Positions 1 through 8,940 of a stretch of 64,000 nt of DNA are shown in pieces. A model generated the notes under the pieces. The model saw only the letters and a program-made list of their open reading frames with translations, did no database searches and was not told where the DNA came from. Made by a program: the position numbers and the translations under genes. Source of the stretch: Paenibacillus sp. BIHB 4019 (lineage in GTDB: Bacteria; Bacillota; Bacilli; Paenibacillales; Paenibacillaceae); NCBI RefSeq assembly GCF_002741035.1, contig NZ_CP016808.1, positions 1,832,501 through 1,896,500 of the forward strand. The letters are read 5' to 3'. Every line of letters begins with the position of its first letter. Within the stretch, counting starts at the first letter, position 1.

Positions 1-7
1 GTATTCA

Positions 8-301
8 TCATTGAACCGCCCTCCATTCCGACCAGCTCTTGCAAGCTCTTTTGGCGGTGCGGAGCAAAGAGTCATATCGCTTTTCAGCTGTAATAATGGC
101 GTATATCGCATAATCAATTTGATCTTTGCCCAGAGCATAGTCAAAAAAACGATTTGCATTTTCCCATTCCAGATGGGCCTCATAAATTTCCTGGCGCAGC
201 CGGTCGGTCCACTGCAGGGCATCCATCTCCCCCTGTGCCCCATTAGCCAACTTTTCCTCCGCTGTCTTGCTGCCGATTCTCCATTTATTGAGCTGCTTCA
301 T
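8..301 (-). CDS. yaaL: YaaL-like (DUF2508) small protein
   Basis: A 97-residue soluble, charged helical protein with no signal peptide or membrane segment. It resembles the YaaL/DUF2508 family, which lies just after recR in Bacillus; the function is unknown. The start is taken at the internal ATG (protein begins MKQLNKWRIG) because GGGAGGT lies 9 bases upstream of it; an earlier in-frame ATG at 331 has no such site. It follows recR in the same direction but is separated from it by a terminator. The assignment rests mainly on position and general composition. Confidence 0.72.
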   Translation of the reverse strand: MKQLNKWRIGSKTAEEKLANGAQGEMDALQWTDRLRQEIYEAHLEWENANRFFDYALGKDQIDYAIYAIITAEKRYDSLLRTAKRACKSWSEWRAVQ

Positions 302-464
302 TCCCTCATGACCTCCCGCTTGTCCATTCAAAAGCCAAGGCTGCCTTTATTCCATATATAAGCGGGGAGCCTTGCAAATAGAACTAGCACCGAGATCATT
401 CAGCCACAGCAGCCTCCTAAACGAAAAGGCAATGCGCTATACCTGCCCAATATATACTTCATAT

Positions 465-507
465 AAAAAAAGCTGCCCCTATCGTTTTGAACGATAAGAA
501 CAGCTTT
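465..507 (-). terminator. Rho-independent terminator after recR
   Basis: On the minus strand an AAGCTG…CAGCTT outer stem and an ATCGTT…AACGAT inner stem are followed by seven T residues. It lies 9 bases after the recR stop and closes the dnaX–ebfC–recR transcript. Confidence 0.8.
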
Positions 508-515
508 GCCTACCT

Positions 516-1115
516 TTAACCCAGCTCTCTGCGGCCTTCCAGTGCTTTGGACAGCGTAACTTCATCGGCATATTCCAAATCGCCGCCAACCGGCAAGCCG
601 TGAGCGATTCGCGTGACCCGTATGCCAAAAGGTTTCACAAGCCGCGATATATACATAGCGGTTGCTTCTCCTTCGACATTCGGATTGGTCGCCAGAATAA
701 GTTCCTGTACTCGCTCATCACTGAGGCGGCGCAGCAGCTCGGCAATTTTGATCTGATCCGGTCCAATTCCCTCCATAGGAGAAATCGCCCCTTGCAGCAC
801 GTGATAATGCCCCATGAACTCCTTCGTCCGCTCCATCGCCACCAAATCTTTCGATTCTTGTACGACGCAAATGACGGAGTTGTCCCTGAGCTTATCTTGG
901 CAAATACGGCAAGGGTCCGTATCGGTTATATTACAGCAGATGGAGCAATAAGTCAGATTGCGCTTCACGCTCACGAGCGCTTTAGCAAAATCAATGACAT
1001 CGTCTTCCTTCATGCGAAGCACATAGAAAGCCAGTCTTGCAGCTGTTTTCGGTCCAATACCCGGCAGCCTGGTGAAACTGTCAATCAACTTCGCTATCGG
1101 TTCGGGATAATGCAA
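516..1115 (-). CDS. recR: Recombination protein RecR
   Basis: A 199-residue RecR, full length for the family. It acts with RecO/RecF to load RecA at single-stranded gaps. The N-terminus holds a helix-hairpin-helix ([14 protein letters not shown]). A four-cysteine zinc finger follows ([16 protein letters not shown], about residues 57–72), then a Toprim domain beginning at [11 protein letters not shown], and a C-terminal [12 protein letters not shown] segment. The start is TTG, with AAAGGAG 9 bases upstream. It is third in the dnaX–ebfC–recR order typical of Firmicutes, 43 bases after ebfC. Confidence 0.97.
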   Translation of the reverse strand: MHYPEPIAKLIDSFTRLPGIGPKTAARLAFYVLRMKEDDVIDFAKALVSVKRNLTYCSICCNITDTDPCRICQDKLRDNSVICVVQESKDLVAMERTKEFMGHYHVLQGAISPMEGIGPDQIKIAELLRRLSDERVQELILATNPNVEGEATAMYISRLVKPFGIRVTRIAHGLPVGGDLEYADEVTLSKALEGRRELG

Positions 1116-1158
1116 CAGGTGTAGCTCCTTTCAAATCAGAACGAGCTGCGGCTTGTTT

Positions 1159-1470
1159 TTAGAACAAGCCCGGGATTTTCATGCCACCTGTAAATTTGCC
1201 CATGTCCTGGTTCGCGACATCGTCCACTTTTGACAAGGCATCGTTTACAGCTGTAATAATCAAATCCTGCAGCATTTCAACATCTTCCGGATCGACAGCT
1301 TCCGGTTTAATTGTAATATCAAGAACTTTTTTGTGCCCGTTTACGGTAACGTTAACTACGCCGCCGCCTGCTGTGCCTTCAACGGTTTTGTGGACAAGCT
1401 CTTCCTGCGCTTTCATCATTTGCTCTTGCATCTTCTTCACTTGCTTCATCATTTGATTCATATTGTTCAT
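1159..1470 (-). CDS. ebfC: YbaB/EbfC nucleoid-associated protein
   Basis: A 103-residue YbaB/EbfC-family protein, a small dimeric DNA-binding protein associated with the nucleoid. Visible features are the Met/Gln/Lys-rich first helix ([19 protein letters not shown]), a central [16 protein letters not shown] strand region and a C-terminal [15 protein letters not shown] lies 6 bases before the chosen ATG; the upstream in-frame GTG is inside that ribosome binding site. It lies between dnaX (22-bp gap) and recR, the usual context. Confidence 0.95.
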   Translation of the reverse strand: MNNMNQMMKQVKKMQEQMMKAQEELVHKTVEGTAGGGVVNVTVNGHKKVLDITIKPEAVDPEDVEMLQDLIITAVNDALSKVDDVANQDMGKFTGGMKIPGLF

Positions 1471-1492
1471 TATAATCACCTCTTATTTATAG

Positions 1493-3280
1493 TTAAAAAT
1501 CCTCTTTCACAACGACGAGCTCTTCACCGAAAAGCTTTACCGCTTCTTCTACCCATTTAGGCTGGGCTGGTGCTGCATCCGGCATATCCGATTGCAGTTC
1601 AAACGCTTCATCCGGCGTTGCTGAACCATTATCGGTGGCCGATTGCCATTCTTTAATCATAACCGTTGCAAGCTGAAGCGGCTGCCCAAACACACTTTGC
1701 ATAACCCGCTCAATAATTTCTTTATGCGTCGGCTTCTCCGTTGTTTCTCGGTGCATCGTATTTTTAAAAGCAACCAATACATTGCCATCCACAACGGATA
1801 CCGGCTCGCCATCCATCAACCACGCATGAACCGTGATCTTGGTTTCCTTCACCCGCTGCAGCAGCTCGCTCCACTTCATGCGAACTTGCCCCGTTTCACT
1901 GCTGCCAGCAGCGGATAAATAAGGCCCCAGCTTAACTGGCGTCCGAACAGATACCGAGTTAGAGCCGCCGCTGCGGTTATTAAAGGCAGGACGATTGCCA
2001 TTCGCCCCGGCCCGAGCCGCTGCGCCGCTGGCAGACGCTCCTCCGCCAGCAACTGGAACGCCATTTTGCAGCAGCTGCTCCAGCTTATGCTCAAGCTGCT
2101 CCACCTGCTGGCGCAGACGGCCCACCTCTGCGGAAGAACTCGCCGTACCACCAGATGGCTGGGCAGCGTCCCCCGCAGATGCGCTTTCGCGGCTATCGCT
2201 GATGGTGCAAATTTTCATCAACGCGACTTCAAACAGCGTCTGCGATTGAGCGGCATGCTTCATTTCGGATTGATAGCTGTTCAGCGTATCAATCATGCGA
2301 AACAGGCGGTCCGGCGTAAAAGCATCCGCCATTGCCTGGAAGCGTTCTGCATCAACGACGCGTTCCGTCGCCGCTCCGCCTTGCGGGGCAAGCTTGAGCA
2401 CAAGCAAATCCCTGAAATAATAAATCAGGTTTTCCATGCACTTATCCGCGCTTTTGCCCGCTTGCGTCAAGCTTTCGACAAGCGGCATCACAGCGCCAAC
2501 ATCCCGGTCGCGAACCGCTTCCGCCAGCTCGTAGAACTGGTCGGCCGCCATTCCGCCCGTCACATCGACAGCGCCGTCGAGCGTAATGCTTCCGCCTCCA
2601 AAAGCTGCTACCTGCTCCAGCAGGCTGATCGCGTCACGCATGCCGCCTTCTGACAGCCTTGCAATATAAGCAATCGCATCATCTTCGGCGGTAATGCCTT
2701 CTTCCTTGCAAATCTCATGAAGCCGCTCCGATTGCTCTGCAAGCGACACCTGCCGAAAATCAAAACGCTGGCAGCGAGAAATAATCGTAGCAGGAAGCTT
2801 ATGCGGTTCAGTTGTTGCTAATATAAAGATAACATGTGCAGGCGGCTCTTCCAATGTTTTGAGCAAAGCATTGAATGCCTCTGAAGTAAGCATGTGCACC
2901 TCATCAATAATGTACACTTTATATCTCACTTCAGATGGGGCGTAGCGCACCTTATCCCGAATATCGCGAATTTCGTCGATGCCCCGGTTGGAGGCAGCGT
3001 CAATCTCCACGACATCCATAATATGACCAGCTGTAATACCGCGGCATGCGTCGCATTCATTGCAGGGCTCCACTGCCGGGCCGGATTCACAATTGACTGC
3101 TTTCGCCAATACCTTAGCTGTCGTCGTCTTCCCCGTCCCCCGGGGACCGTTGAACAAATAGGCATGCGAAACGCGATCCTCTTTTATCGCATTTTGCAGC
3201 GTCTGCACAATATGCTGTTGTCCCACCATGTCCCGAAACGTCTGGGGACGCCAGGCACGGTACAAGGCAATATGAGTCAC
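1493..3280 (-). CDS. dnaX: DNA polymerase III subunit gamma/tau
   Basis: A 595-residue clamp-loader ATPase. The AAA+ module has a Walker A GPRGTGKTT near residue 45, a zinc-binding cysteine cluster (CESGPAVEPCNECDAC), Walker B/DEVH (IIDEVHMLT) and the sensor 1 stretch FILATTEPHK. A clamp-loader collar follows. The C-terminal third, about residues 370–595, is a Ser/Gly/Ala-rich linker plus a tau-like domain. The start is GTG, with AAGGGA 9 bases upstream. No A-rich frameshift heptamer stood out, so I annotate a single full-length product. It heads the dnaX–ebfC–recR operon. Confidence 0.97.
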   Translation of the reverse strand: MTHIALYRAWRPQTFRDMVGQQHIVQTLQNAIKEDRVSHAYLFNGPRGTGKTTTAKVLAKAVNCESGPAVEPCNECDACRGITAGHIMDVVEIDAASNRGIDEIRDIRDKVRYAPSEVRYKVYIIDEVHMLTSEAFNALLKTLEEPPAHVIFILATTEPHKLPATIISRCQRFDFRQVSLAEQSERLHEICKEEGITAEDDAIAYIARLSEGGMRDAISLLEQVAAFGGGSITLDGAVDVTGGMAADQFYELAEAVRDRDVGAVMPLVESLTQAGKSADKCMENLIYYFRDLLVLKLAPQGGAATERVVDAERFQAMADAFTPDRLFRMIDTLNSYQSEMKHAAQSQTLFEVALMKICTISDSRESASAGDAAQPSGGTASSSAEVGRLRQQVEQLEHKLEQLLQNGVPVAGGGASASGAAARAGANGNRPAFNNRSGGSNSVSVRTPVKLGPYLSAAGSSETGQVRMKWSELLQRVKETKITVHAWLMDGEPVSVVDGNVLVAFKNTMHRETTEKPTHKEIIERVMQSVFGQPLQLATVMIKEWQSATDNGSATPDEAFELQSDMPDAAPAQPKWVEEAVKLFGEELVVVKEDF

Positions 3281-3347
3281 ATGGACCGTTCCCTTCTTGT
3301 TTCCTTACAGGAATTCTGCAAAAATACTCTATAATACTCTATCTCTT

Positions 3348-3375
3348 ATTATACATCATCAAAGCCTCAAGCCAA
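3348..3375 (-). promoter_or_regulatory. Predicted dnaX sigma-A promoter
   Basis: Minus strand TTGGCT, 16-bp spacer, TATAAT. It sits between the SRP RNA terminator and dnaX, giving a 5' UTR of about 60 bases. The −10 is perfect; the −35 is moderate. Confidence 0.55.
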
Positions 3376-3376
3376 A

Positions 3377-3427
3377 CAAAAAACACCCGCAGCACCATTC
3401 GAGTTCATCGAAAAGCGTCGCCGGTGT
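3377..3427 (-). terminator. Terminator of the SRP RNA
   Basis: Minus strand ACACC…GGTGT outer stem with an inner TTCGA…TCGAA stem, followed by six T residues. It lies about 25 bases beyond the 3' end of the SRP RNA. Confidence 0.7.
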
Positions 3428-3452
3428 CTGTTAACATCCGTAATATAAAACT

Positions 3453-3730
3453 TTAATACCGTGCACCTGCCCTTGATTAATGTAACCCAGGCGGCACTCT
3501 TGCACCACAGCTCGAGCCAGGCACTCCCCCGGCACATGAACTAACTTACTTACGGCTGCTTCCTTCCGGACCTGACCGAGTTCACAAGCGTCCATTGCGG
3601 AGGACCCAACTGTCAACACTGCTCGCAAGCGCCAAACCCCGCATAGACATAACCTCAAACAGGAATTCAACCTCGCTAAAGCGGATTGCGAGTTACAGGG
3701 CACCGCTAACTCCCCATCTAGCACGGCAAA
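3453..3730 (-). ncRNA. ffs: Signal recognition particle RNA (large Bacillus type)
   Basis: The minus strand contains the SRP domain IV hallmark GGTCAGGTCC–GGAAGG–AAGCAGCC near 3556–3583, the Ffh binding site. The length of about 278 nt, the Alu-domain start (GTGCTAGATGGGGAG) and the segment TGTAACTCGCAATCCGC match the B. subtilis scRNA type, not the short 4.5S form. The two ends pair (GCCGTGC with GCACGGT), which I used to set the limits; exact ends are uncertain by a few bases. An open frame over this region is accidental. In Bacillus this gene also lies next to dnaX. Confidence 0.95.
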
Positions 3731-3734
3731 AATA

Positions 3735-3763
3735 AGTATAGCTGATAATGTTACAAAGCGCAA
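3735..3763 (-). promoter_or_regulatory. SRP RNA promoter
   Basis: Minus strand TTGCGC, 17-bp spacer, TATACT, placing transcription start a few bases before the SRP RNA 5' helix. Confidence 0.75.
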
Positions 3764-3860
3764 CTTTTCTGAGGACAAGACATAAAATGCGCCTTTTCAT
3801 CAAGCGTGAACAGCTTGGCCTTTCTTTGACGAAAGGCATTGTTTCGCTTAAAAACGGGTA

Positions 3861-4277
3861 TTATCGGCTCGTTTTGACCCGTACCTCATAGCGCGGCATA
3901 TTATATTGCAAAGTCTCCTCTGCTTTATGCTGAAGCTGCTTCACCTGTGCATCGGACATATCCGGCTTGGCGGTCAAATGAACGACCAGATGCTCCCCAT
4001 TAAAATGAATCCAGCTTTTTTGAACGCCGTCCATCTTCTTGATCAACTCGCCAACGAACTTGCCGTCTGAGCCATAATTTAAATACGAATGCTTATTCGG
4101 TATGTTCGGGTTGCTGTTGGACAGCCCCATATAGCCGTCATGCCCATAGGATTGCATCTGCTGTTTATGATCAGGCTGGCCACAGCCGGCAGCACTTGAC
4201 GCTGCGAGCAGCAAGATGCCTGCCAATAACAGCATGCGCGAGCTTTTTAAAGGCAATACGCTCCGGTTCAATCTCAT
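3861..4277 (-). CDS. Small lipoprotein, YhcN/YlaJ-like
   Basis: A 138-residue exported lipoprotein. The N-terminus has basic residues, a hydrophobic stretch (MLLLAGILLLAASS) and a lipobox-like AAGC cysteine at about residue 31. The remainder (TAKPDMSDAQVKQLQHKAEE and a C-terminal YEVRVKTSR) resembles the small YhcN/YlaJ sporulation lipoproteins, but the match is by general shape and function is not established. The start is the ATG 8 bases after GGGAGG; two earlier in-frame ATGs lack a binding site. Its ribosome binding site is part of the upstream rpmE terminator hairpin. Confidence 0.7.
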   Translation of the reverse strand: MRLNRSVLPLKSSRMLLLAGILLLAASSAAGCGQPDHKQQMQSYGHDGYMGLSNSNPNIPNKHSYLNYGSDGKFVGELIKKMDGVQKSWIHFNGEHLVVHLTAKPDMSDAQVKQLQHKAEETLQYNMPRYEVRVKTSR

Positions 4278-4283
4278 CAAAAA

Positions 4284-4321
4284 AACCTCCCTTATAACCA
4301 TTAGAATGGCTACGGGAGGTT
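4284..4321 (-). terminator. rpmE terminator hairpin that contains the next gene's RBS
   Basis: Minus strand AACCTCCCG pairs with GGGAGGTT, with an inner CCATT/AATGG pairing, and is followed by seven T residues. This is a standard intrinsic terminator for rpmE. Its 3' arm is also the Shine–Dalgarno of the lipoprotein, whose ATG comes 8 bases later. Confidence 0.75.
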
Positions 4322-4363
4322 CTTGTATTCTGCCAAATATAGACAAAATAGACATCACAGCAA

Positions 4364-4561
4364 TTAGATGCCGTATTTCTTTTTGAAACGATCGACGCGG
4401 CCGCCCACATCCAGGAACTTCTGCTTACCCGTATAGAATGGGTGGCATTGGGAACAAATCTCTACACGAAGGTTCTGTTTAATGGAACCAGTCTCGAAAG
4501 TGTTACCACAAGCGCAAGTTGCTGTAGTGATATGGTATGTCGGATGAATAGCTTGTTTCAT
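4364..4561 (-). CDS. rpmE: 50S ribosomal protein L31 (zinc-binding form)
   Basis: A 65-residue L31 with the four cysteines of the zinc-containing (C+) form: CACG near the N-terminus and CSQC in [16 protein letters not shown]. The C-terminus [13 protein letters not shown] is typical. The start is the ATG of MKQAIHP, preceded by GAGGTG; an upstream GTG is within that site. It is downstream of rho and the radical SAM gene, as in the B. subtilis rho–rpmE neighbourhood, but has its own promoter. Confidence 0.97.
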   Translation of the reverse strand: MKQAIHPTYHITTATCACGNTFETGSIKQNLRVEICSQCHPFYTGKQKFLDVGGRVDRFKKKYGI

Positions 4562-4623
4562 CTCTTTCACCTCTTTCTGCCCTGAGCCACAGGCGGGCCC
4601 AGAATTAAGTCATACATCTCTGA

Positions 4624-4652
4624 ATTATAGCATAGCCCCGTCCTTGTTGTAA
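4624..4652 (-). promoter_or_regulatory. rpmE promoter with extended −10
   Basis: Minus strand TTACAA, 17-bp spacer, TATAAT preceded by TGC (extended −10). A dispersed repeat element abuts its upstream edge. Confidence 0.65.
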
Positions 4653-4656
4653 AACA

Positions 4657-4756
4657 CAAGGTGAAACGGTTGTCGCCGTCCTTTGACGGCGCGGCACGTT
4701 TCAGCCCGAAAAATATAGAGAAAGTATGGAGAAATCATATGCTTTCCTATATTTCA
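4657..4756. repeat. Single copy of the two-hairpin dispersed repeat (97-bp family)
   Basis: This 100-bp element starts CAAGGTGAAACGG and ends CCTATATTTCA, like each unit of the tandem array at 38811–39198. It has two palindromes: GAAACG…CGTTTC around a GC-rich core, and AAATATAG…CTATATTT. It lies between rpmE and the radical SAM gene. Confidence 0.85.
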
Positions 4757-4796
4757 AAAGAAGGAGCTGTCCGTCACCGGAACAACCGCTCTTCTG
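4756..4796 (-). terminator. Possible terminator of the rho–radical SAM transcript
   Basis: Minus strand AGAAGAGC…GCTCCTTCT with a second inner pairing (TGTTCC/GGACA), followed by TTTTG. The stem has a bulge, so confidence is moderate. Confidence 0.45.
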
Positions 4797-4801
4797 GGGC
4801 A

Positions 4802-6058
4802 TCAAGATTGAATTAAGCTCGCAGGCGGAACATGCGTGAATGAGCCAATTACAACATCTGGCAGCTCGTCGCGGAAAATTTCCAGCATCTGCTTCATTCC
4901 ATAAATTTCGCCTTGTGCCGGCGGAATCAAGGATAAATAGCTTTCCGGGTCGATGTTCAGGTTCCGCATTTGGATAAGCTTAAGGCCGGTCCGCTTTACA
5001 AAGCCGATCATGGCCTCCATCTCTTCCTCACGATCCGTCACACCTGGAAAAATCAAATAGTTGATCGACGTATAAACACCCTTGTCCGTCGCATATTTCA
5101 ACGACTTCTCTACATTGGCGAGCGTATAGCCACGCGGCTTGTAGTAGGCATTGTAATGATCATCAAGCGCACTGATGGTGCTGACACGCATCAAATTCAA
5201 TCCCGCATCAACAATGGCACGGATGTGATCTGTCAGCCCAGCGTTCGTATTGATGTTAATGTAGCCCAGCGACGTCTGGCTTCTCACCCGGCGCATCGCA
5301 TCGACAATAATCCGCACCTGCGTTGAAGGTTCGCCTTCGCAGCCTTGGCCGAAGCTAATAATGGAATCTTCATGGCGAAGATGCTCCAGCATAATCTCCG
5401 TCACTTCGTCCACCGTCGGCTTGAAATTCATCCGGGTTTGCGGAGCAACAAAGCCGCTGTCATCCGGCTGTTCGGAAATACAGCCAAAACAACCCGCATT
5501 GCACGAATACGATACCGGAACCGCACCTTCCCAGCGCTGCAAAAACGTATTGGACGACGTCAAGCATTCATATCCCAGTGCACAGTTCGACAAATGCTTG
5601 TACAGACGATTTTCTGGATATTTGGACGTGATGCGCTCGACTTGCTGCTTAACCTCATCGCGGTCGCAATTGAGCGGATCCCAGCGTTCCGGATCATCGC
5701 ACTGCTCAGCTGCAACGTAGAAACCATTGTTTTTCCATACGACAGCCGTATAACCGAACAAAGGCAGCTTTTCATTTTTATCCGCTTTTACATAGCCTGG
5801 CAGGGCAAGCCGCGTATAGCCTTGCGGCAAAAGCGCGCCTACCGCCTGCTTATTGCCTGGAAGCAGCTGCATTTCGCCCGTATCCGGGTTCAGGCCAACC
5901 GCCTTCGTAAATGGCAAGCTTACAAGCGTCGCCCCTTCCGGCAACGGAATGAGCTCGTCCTCCATCATTTCGACAATCATATCGCCGCTGCGGCCTAAAG
6001 CTATATAGTGAGGATGATCAAAGACATTTCCTTGCTCATCAGCATATACAAGATTCAT
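4802..6058 (-). CDS. Radical SAM protein of unknown substrate
   Basis: A 418-residue protein with a central radical SAM domain. The 4Fe-4S motif is CxxxCxxC in YSCNAGCFGCISEQ (about residues 184–191); GQGCEGEPS and NINTNAGL follow as later beta-alpha elements. The N-terminal ~140 residues are a separate region with repeated short beta-like segments, and more cysteines (EQCDDPERWDPLNC, NCALGYEC) precede the cluster motif. Substrate and product are unknown to me. It is 22 bp after rho in the same direction, with AAAGGAG before the ATG, so it is probably co-transcribed with rho. Confidence 0.85.
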   Translation of the reverse strand: MNLVYADEQGNVFDHPHYIALGRSGDMIVEMMEDELIPLPEGATLVSLPFTKAVGLNPDTGEMQLLPGNKQAVGALLPQGYTRLALPGYVKADKNEKLPLFGYTAVVWKNNGFYVAAEQCDDPERWDPLNCDRDEVKQQVERITSKYPENRLYKHLSNCALGYECLTSSNTFLQRWEGAVPVSYSCNAGCFGCISEQPDDSGFVAPQTRMNFKPTVDEVTEIMLEHLRHEDSIISFGQGCEGEPSTQVRIIVDAMRRVRSQTSLGYININTNAGLTDHIRAIVDAGLNLMRVSTISALDDHYNAYYKPRGYTLANVEKSLKYATDKGVYTSINYLIFPGVTDREEEMEAMIGFVKRTGLKLIQMRNLNIDPESYLSLIPPAQGEIYGMKQMLEIFRDELPDVVIGSFTHVPPASLIQS

Positions 6059-6080
6059 GATGTTCTCCTTTCAGGCAGCG

Positions 6081-7448
6081 CTATGAGCTATGCGTCGTGC
6101 GAGGGGCTGCCGAACGGCGTCCAGCCGCTGGCGTTGATGATGACGACGAACTGGTACTGCTGCTTTTGATCGTGCTGCTGCGCTGCGGCGGCTTCGTCTC
6201 TGGCATGGAATCGAGCGACATGAGAAATTCACTATTCGTTTCGCTGTTTTTCAGCTTTTTGAGGAAGCCGTCAACGAACTCAATGGAATCGTTCATATTT
6301 TTGCGAACTACCCATAGCTTCTCCAGCTCTTCTTGTGTCAGGAGCATTTCTTCTCGGCGCGTACCCGATCTGCGGATATCGAGCGCTGGGAAAATCCGGC
6401 GTTCAGCCAGTTTTCTGTCCAGGTGCAGCTCCATATTGCCGGTACTTTTAAACTCTTCATAAATGATGTCATCCATACGCGAGCCTGTCTCCACAAGCGC
6501 TGTCGCGAGGATCGTCAAGCTTCCGCCCTCTTCCACATTCCGCGCCGCACCGAAAAACCGCTTCGGACGATGAAATGCAGCAGGGTCAATACCACCGCTC
6601 AGCGTACGGCCGGATGGCGGCACTACCAAGTTGTAGGCACGAGCCAGACGCGTGATGCTATCCATCAAAATAACAACATCCTTCTTATGCTCCACCAGGC
6701 GCAGCGCTCTCTCCAAGACAAGCTCTGTTACCTTAATATGATTTTCCGGCACTTCATCGAAAGTGGAAGCAATAACTTCGCCCTTAACCGAACGCTGCAT
6801 ATCCGTTACTTCCTCAGGCCGTTCATCAATAAGCAGTACGAACAGCTCGATTTCTGGATGATTGGTAGAAATGCTGTTGGCAATCTCTTTGAGAAGCAAC
6901 GTTTTGCCGACTTTCGGAGGTGCAACAATGAGTCCACGCTGGCCAAGTCCAACAGGCGCAATTAAATCCATAATTCGTGTGGAAAGTTTAGAGGATGCCG
7001 TCTCAAGCACCAGTTTTTTCTGTGGAAAAAGAGGAGTCAATGCGGGAAAATGTAACCGTTCAGCTGCGAGTTCAGGACTCGTCCCATTAACTGCATTTAC
7101 TTGCAGCAAACCAAAGTATTTCTCCGAATCTTTCGGAAGCCGACATTTGCCGGATACGAGATCGCCCGTACGAAGATCGAACTTGCGAATTTGGGAAGCC
7201 GAAATATAAATATCCTCTTTGCTTGGCAAATAGTTGATAGGCCTAAGAAAGCCGAAGCCTTCCGGCAAAATTTCCAGGACGCCTTGCATGAACATCAAGC
7301 CGCTTTTCTCAGCCTGGGCCCGCAATATTGCGAAAATCAATTCCTTCTTCTTGAGTTGGCCATAATACGGAATTTGATACTGCTTCGCCAGCTTGTACAA
7401 ATCCGTCAGCTTCAACTCTTCCAGATCGGCGATCTGAAGATCTGTCAT
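6081..7448 (-). CDS. rho: Transcription termination factor Rho
   Basis: A 455-residue hexameric RNA-dependent ATPase. The N-terminal SAP-like helix region ([16 protein letters not shown]) is followed by a cold-shock RNA-binding fold ([15 protein letters not shown]). The ATPase domain has Walker A APPKVGKT, a [10 protein letters not shown] segment and the arginine-rich [13 protein letters not shown]. The C-terminus ends in a roughly 30-residue Ser/Thr-rich tail after [10 protein letters not shown], longer than the core protein needs. It is followed by the radical SAM gene. Confidence 0.97.
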   Translation of the reverse strand: MTDLQIADLEELKLTDLYKLAKQYQIPYYGQLKKKELIFAILRAQAEKSGLMFMQGVLEILPEGFGFLRPINYLPSKEDIYISASQIRKFDLRTGDLVSGKCRLPKDSEKYFGLLQVNAVNGTSPELAAERLHFPALTPLFPQKKLVLETASSKLSTRIMDLIAPVGLGQRGLIVAPPKVGKTLLLKEIANSISTNHPEIELFVLLIDERPEEVTDMQRSVKGEVIASTFDEVPENHIKVTELVLERALRLVEHKKDVVILMDSITRLARAYNLVVPPSGRTLSGGIDPAAFHRPKRFFGAARNVEEGGSLTILATALVETGSRMDDIIYEEFKSTGNMELHLDRKLAERRIFPALDIRRSGTRREEMLLTQEELEKLWVVRKNMNDSIEFVDGFLKKLKNSETNSEFLMSLDSMPETKPPQRSSTIKSSSTSSSSSSTPAAGRRSAAPRTTHSS

Positions 7449-7579
7449 GTTCTCACCACTTTATTCAGTTTTATGGTACAACAAACCGCTATATTCCGAT
7501 CTATCAGTATATACCAGAGTTGGCGCCGGATATTCCTCATCCCATTGAACCAGCGCCAAGCTCCAATCTTCCTGCCTAT

Positions 7580-8839
7580 TTAGGAGGTTTCCGTCTCGCG
7601 CCACACATCTGCGCCCAGTCTGCGCAAATTATCAACCAAGTGGTCATAGCCACGGTCAATATATTCCACACCGCTTATTTCGGTAATGCCTTCCGGTACA
7701 GTCAATCCAGCAATAACAAGCGCCGCGCCTGCGCGCAGATCTGCTGCTCGCACCTTAGCAGCGTTAAGCGGTCCGCCTTCAATAATGGCCGATCTTCCTT
7801 CAACACGAATGTTGGCGCCCATGCGCGCAAGCTCAGGAACATGCTTGAAACGATTACTGTATACATAGTCGGTTAAAATGCTTACACCGCTCGCTTGGGT
7901 CAGCAAGCTCGTCATAGGGGACTGCAAATCGGTCGCAAAGCCCGGATAAACCAATGCTTTAACATCAATGGCATTGTACTTTGGAGCGCCCACGATGCGG
8001 ATAGATTCATCCATTTCGTATACGGTAACGCCCATTTCCTCCAGCTTCGCCGTCATAGCTTCCATATGCTTCGGGATGACGTTGTCAATCAGGACATCTC
8101 CACGCGTTGCCGCGGCGATAATCATGTAAGTTCCAGCTTGAATGCGATCAGGAATAATGGAGTGGCGGCAGCCATGCAGGCTATCCACTCCTTCGATCCG
8201 AATGGTTTCCGTGCCGGCCCCTTTGATTTTTGCGCCCATGGCATTGAGAAGAGTAGCTACATCTATAATTTCAGGCTCTTTTGCCGCGTTTTCGATTATC
8301 GTAGAGCCTTTGGCCCGAGAGGCCGCAAGCATAATGTTGATCGTTGCTCCTACACTTACCACATCAAGATAAATTTTCGCTCCCCGCAGCTGCTTCGCAG
8401 ATATGCGCATCGAGCCATGCTCATTCGTTACGGTTGCGCCCAGCGCTTCAAAGCCTTTAATATGCTGGTCGATAGGCCTTGGTTCAAAATTGCAGCCGCC
8501 AGGCAAGCCAATAACGGCTTCTCCAAAGCGTCCTAGCATCGCTCCCATCAAATAGTAGGAAGCGCGCAGCAGCTTAACTTTTCCATTCGGCATAGGCTTT
8601 GCTTTAAGATTAGAAGGATCAATACGCATCATGTCGCCTTGCCAGTCAATGACCGCACCAAGATCTTGCAAAATTTCGCTATAAACAGCAACATCACTCA
8701 AATGAGGCAAATTGTCCAGCACAACCTCGGACTCCGCTAGTATCGCAGCGGGAACCAACGCTACGGCGCTGTTCTTAGCACCGCTGATTTGGACCGTTCC
8801 TTGCAGCGGACGTCCGCCGCGTATCATCAATTTCTCCAT
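7580..8839 (-). CDS. murA: UDP-N-acetylglucosamine 1-carboxyvinyltransferase
   Basis: A 419-residue enolpyruvyl transferase for the first committed step of peptidoglycan synthesis. The catalytic cysteine is present in [14 protein letters not shown], which predicts fosfomycin sensitivity. ISGAKNSAV at the N-terminus and [10 protein letters not shown] are family motifs. The place between rho and spo0F matches the B. subtilis murAB (murZ) locus. I use the ATG at 8839; a TTG three bases upstream has a better spacing to GGGAGG (9 rather than 12). A 33-codon upstream ORF stops exactly at this start, so the gene may be translationally coupled. Confidence 0.95.
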   Translation of the reverse strand: MEKLMIRGGRPLQGTVQISGAKNSAVALVPAAILAESEVVLDNLPHLSDVAVYSEILQDLGAVIDWQGDMMRIDPSNLKAKPMPNGKVKLLRASYYLMGAMLGRFGEAVIGLPGGCNFEPRPIDQHIKGFEALGATVTNEHGSMRISAKQLRGAKIYLDVVSVGATINIMLAASRAKGSTIIENAAKEPEIIDVATLLNAMGAKIKGAGTETIRIEGVDSLHGCRHSIIPDRIQAGTYMIIAAATRGDVLIDNVIPKHMEAMTAKLEEMGVTVYEMDESIRIVGAPKYNAIDVKALVYPGFATDLQSPMTSLLTQASGVSILTDYVYSNRFKHVPELARMGANIRVEGRSAIIEGGPLNAAKVRAADLRAGAALVIAGLTVPEGITEISGVEYIDRGYDHLVDNLRRLGADVWRETETS

Positions 8840-8940
8840 CAATTTTGTAGTCCTCCCGTTGTATCGAAAGAGAACAAAGGAAAAACCGCCACAGCGAGCA
8901 CACGCCGCCGCATGCACACTGTTAGAAGGCGGTTCGTCAT
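8839..8940 (-). CDS. Short upstream ORF / possible leader peptide of murA
   Basis: A 33-codon ORF (begins [13 protein letters not shown], then [12 protein letters not shown]) with its own good ribosome binding site, AGGAG six bases before the ATG. Its TGA stop overlaps the murA ATG (TGATG). The peptide is basic and hydrophobic. A long GC-rich hairpin lies within the ORF. Whether it is a leader peptide, a small membrane protein or only a coupling device cannot be told from sequence. Confidence 0.5.
   Translation of the reverse strand: MTNRLLTVCMRRRVLAVAVFPLFSFDTTGGLQN
8881..8934 (-). promoter_or_regulatory. Terminator-like hairpin in the murA leader
   Basis: Minus strand AACCGCC pairs with GGCGGTT, with an inner ACAG/CTGT pairing and a GC-rich apical region, followed by a short T tract (TTT, then CCTTTG). 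It could act as an attenuator for murA because it lies inside the upstream ORF. The weak T tract makes this tentative. Confidence 0.4.

Noticed and set aside
1493..3280. Programmed frameshift producing separate gamma and tau from dnaX
   Set aside because: No A-rich slippery heptamer with a following stem was apparent, and Bacillus dnaX does not use one.
3431..3778. A 115-codon open frame on the minus strand
   Set aside because: It coincides with the SRP RNA and its promoter.
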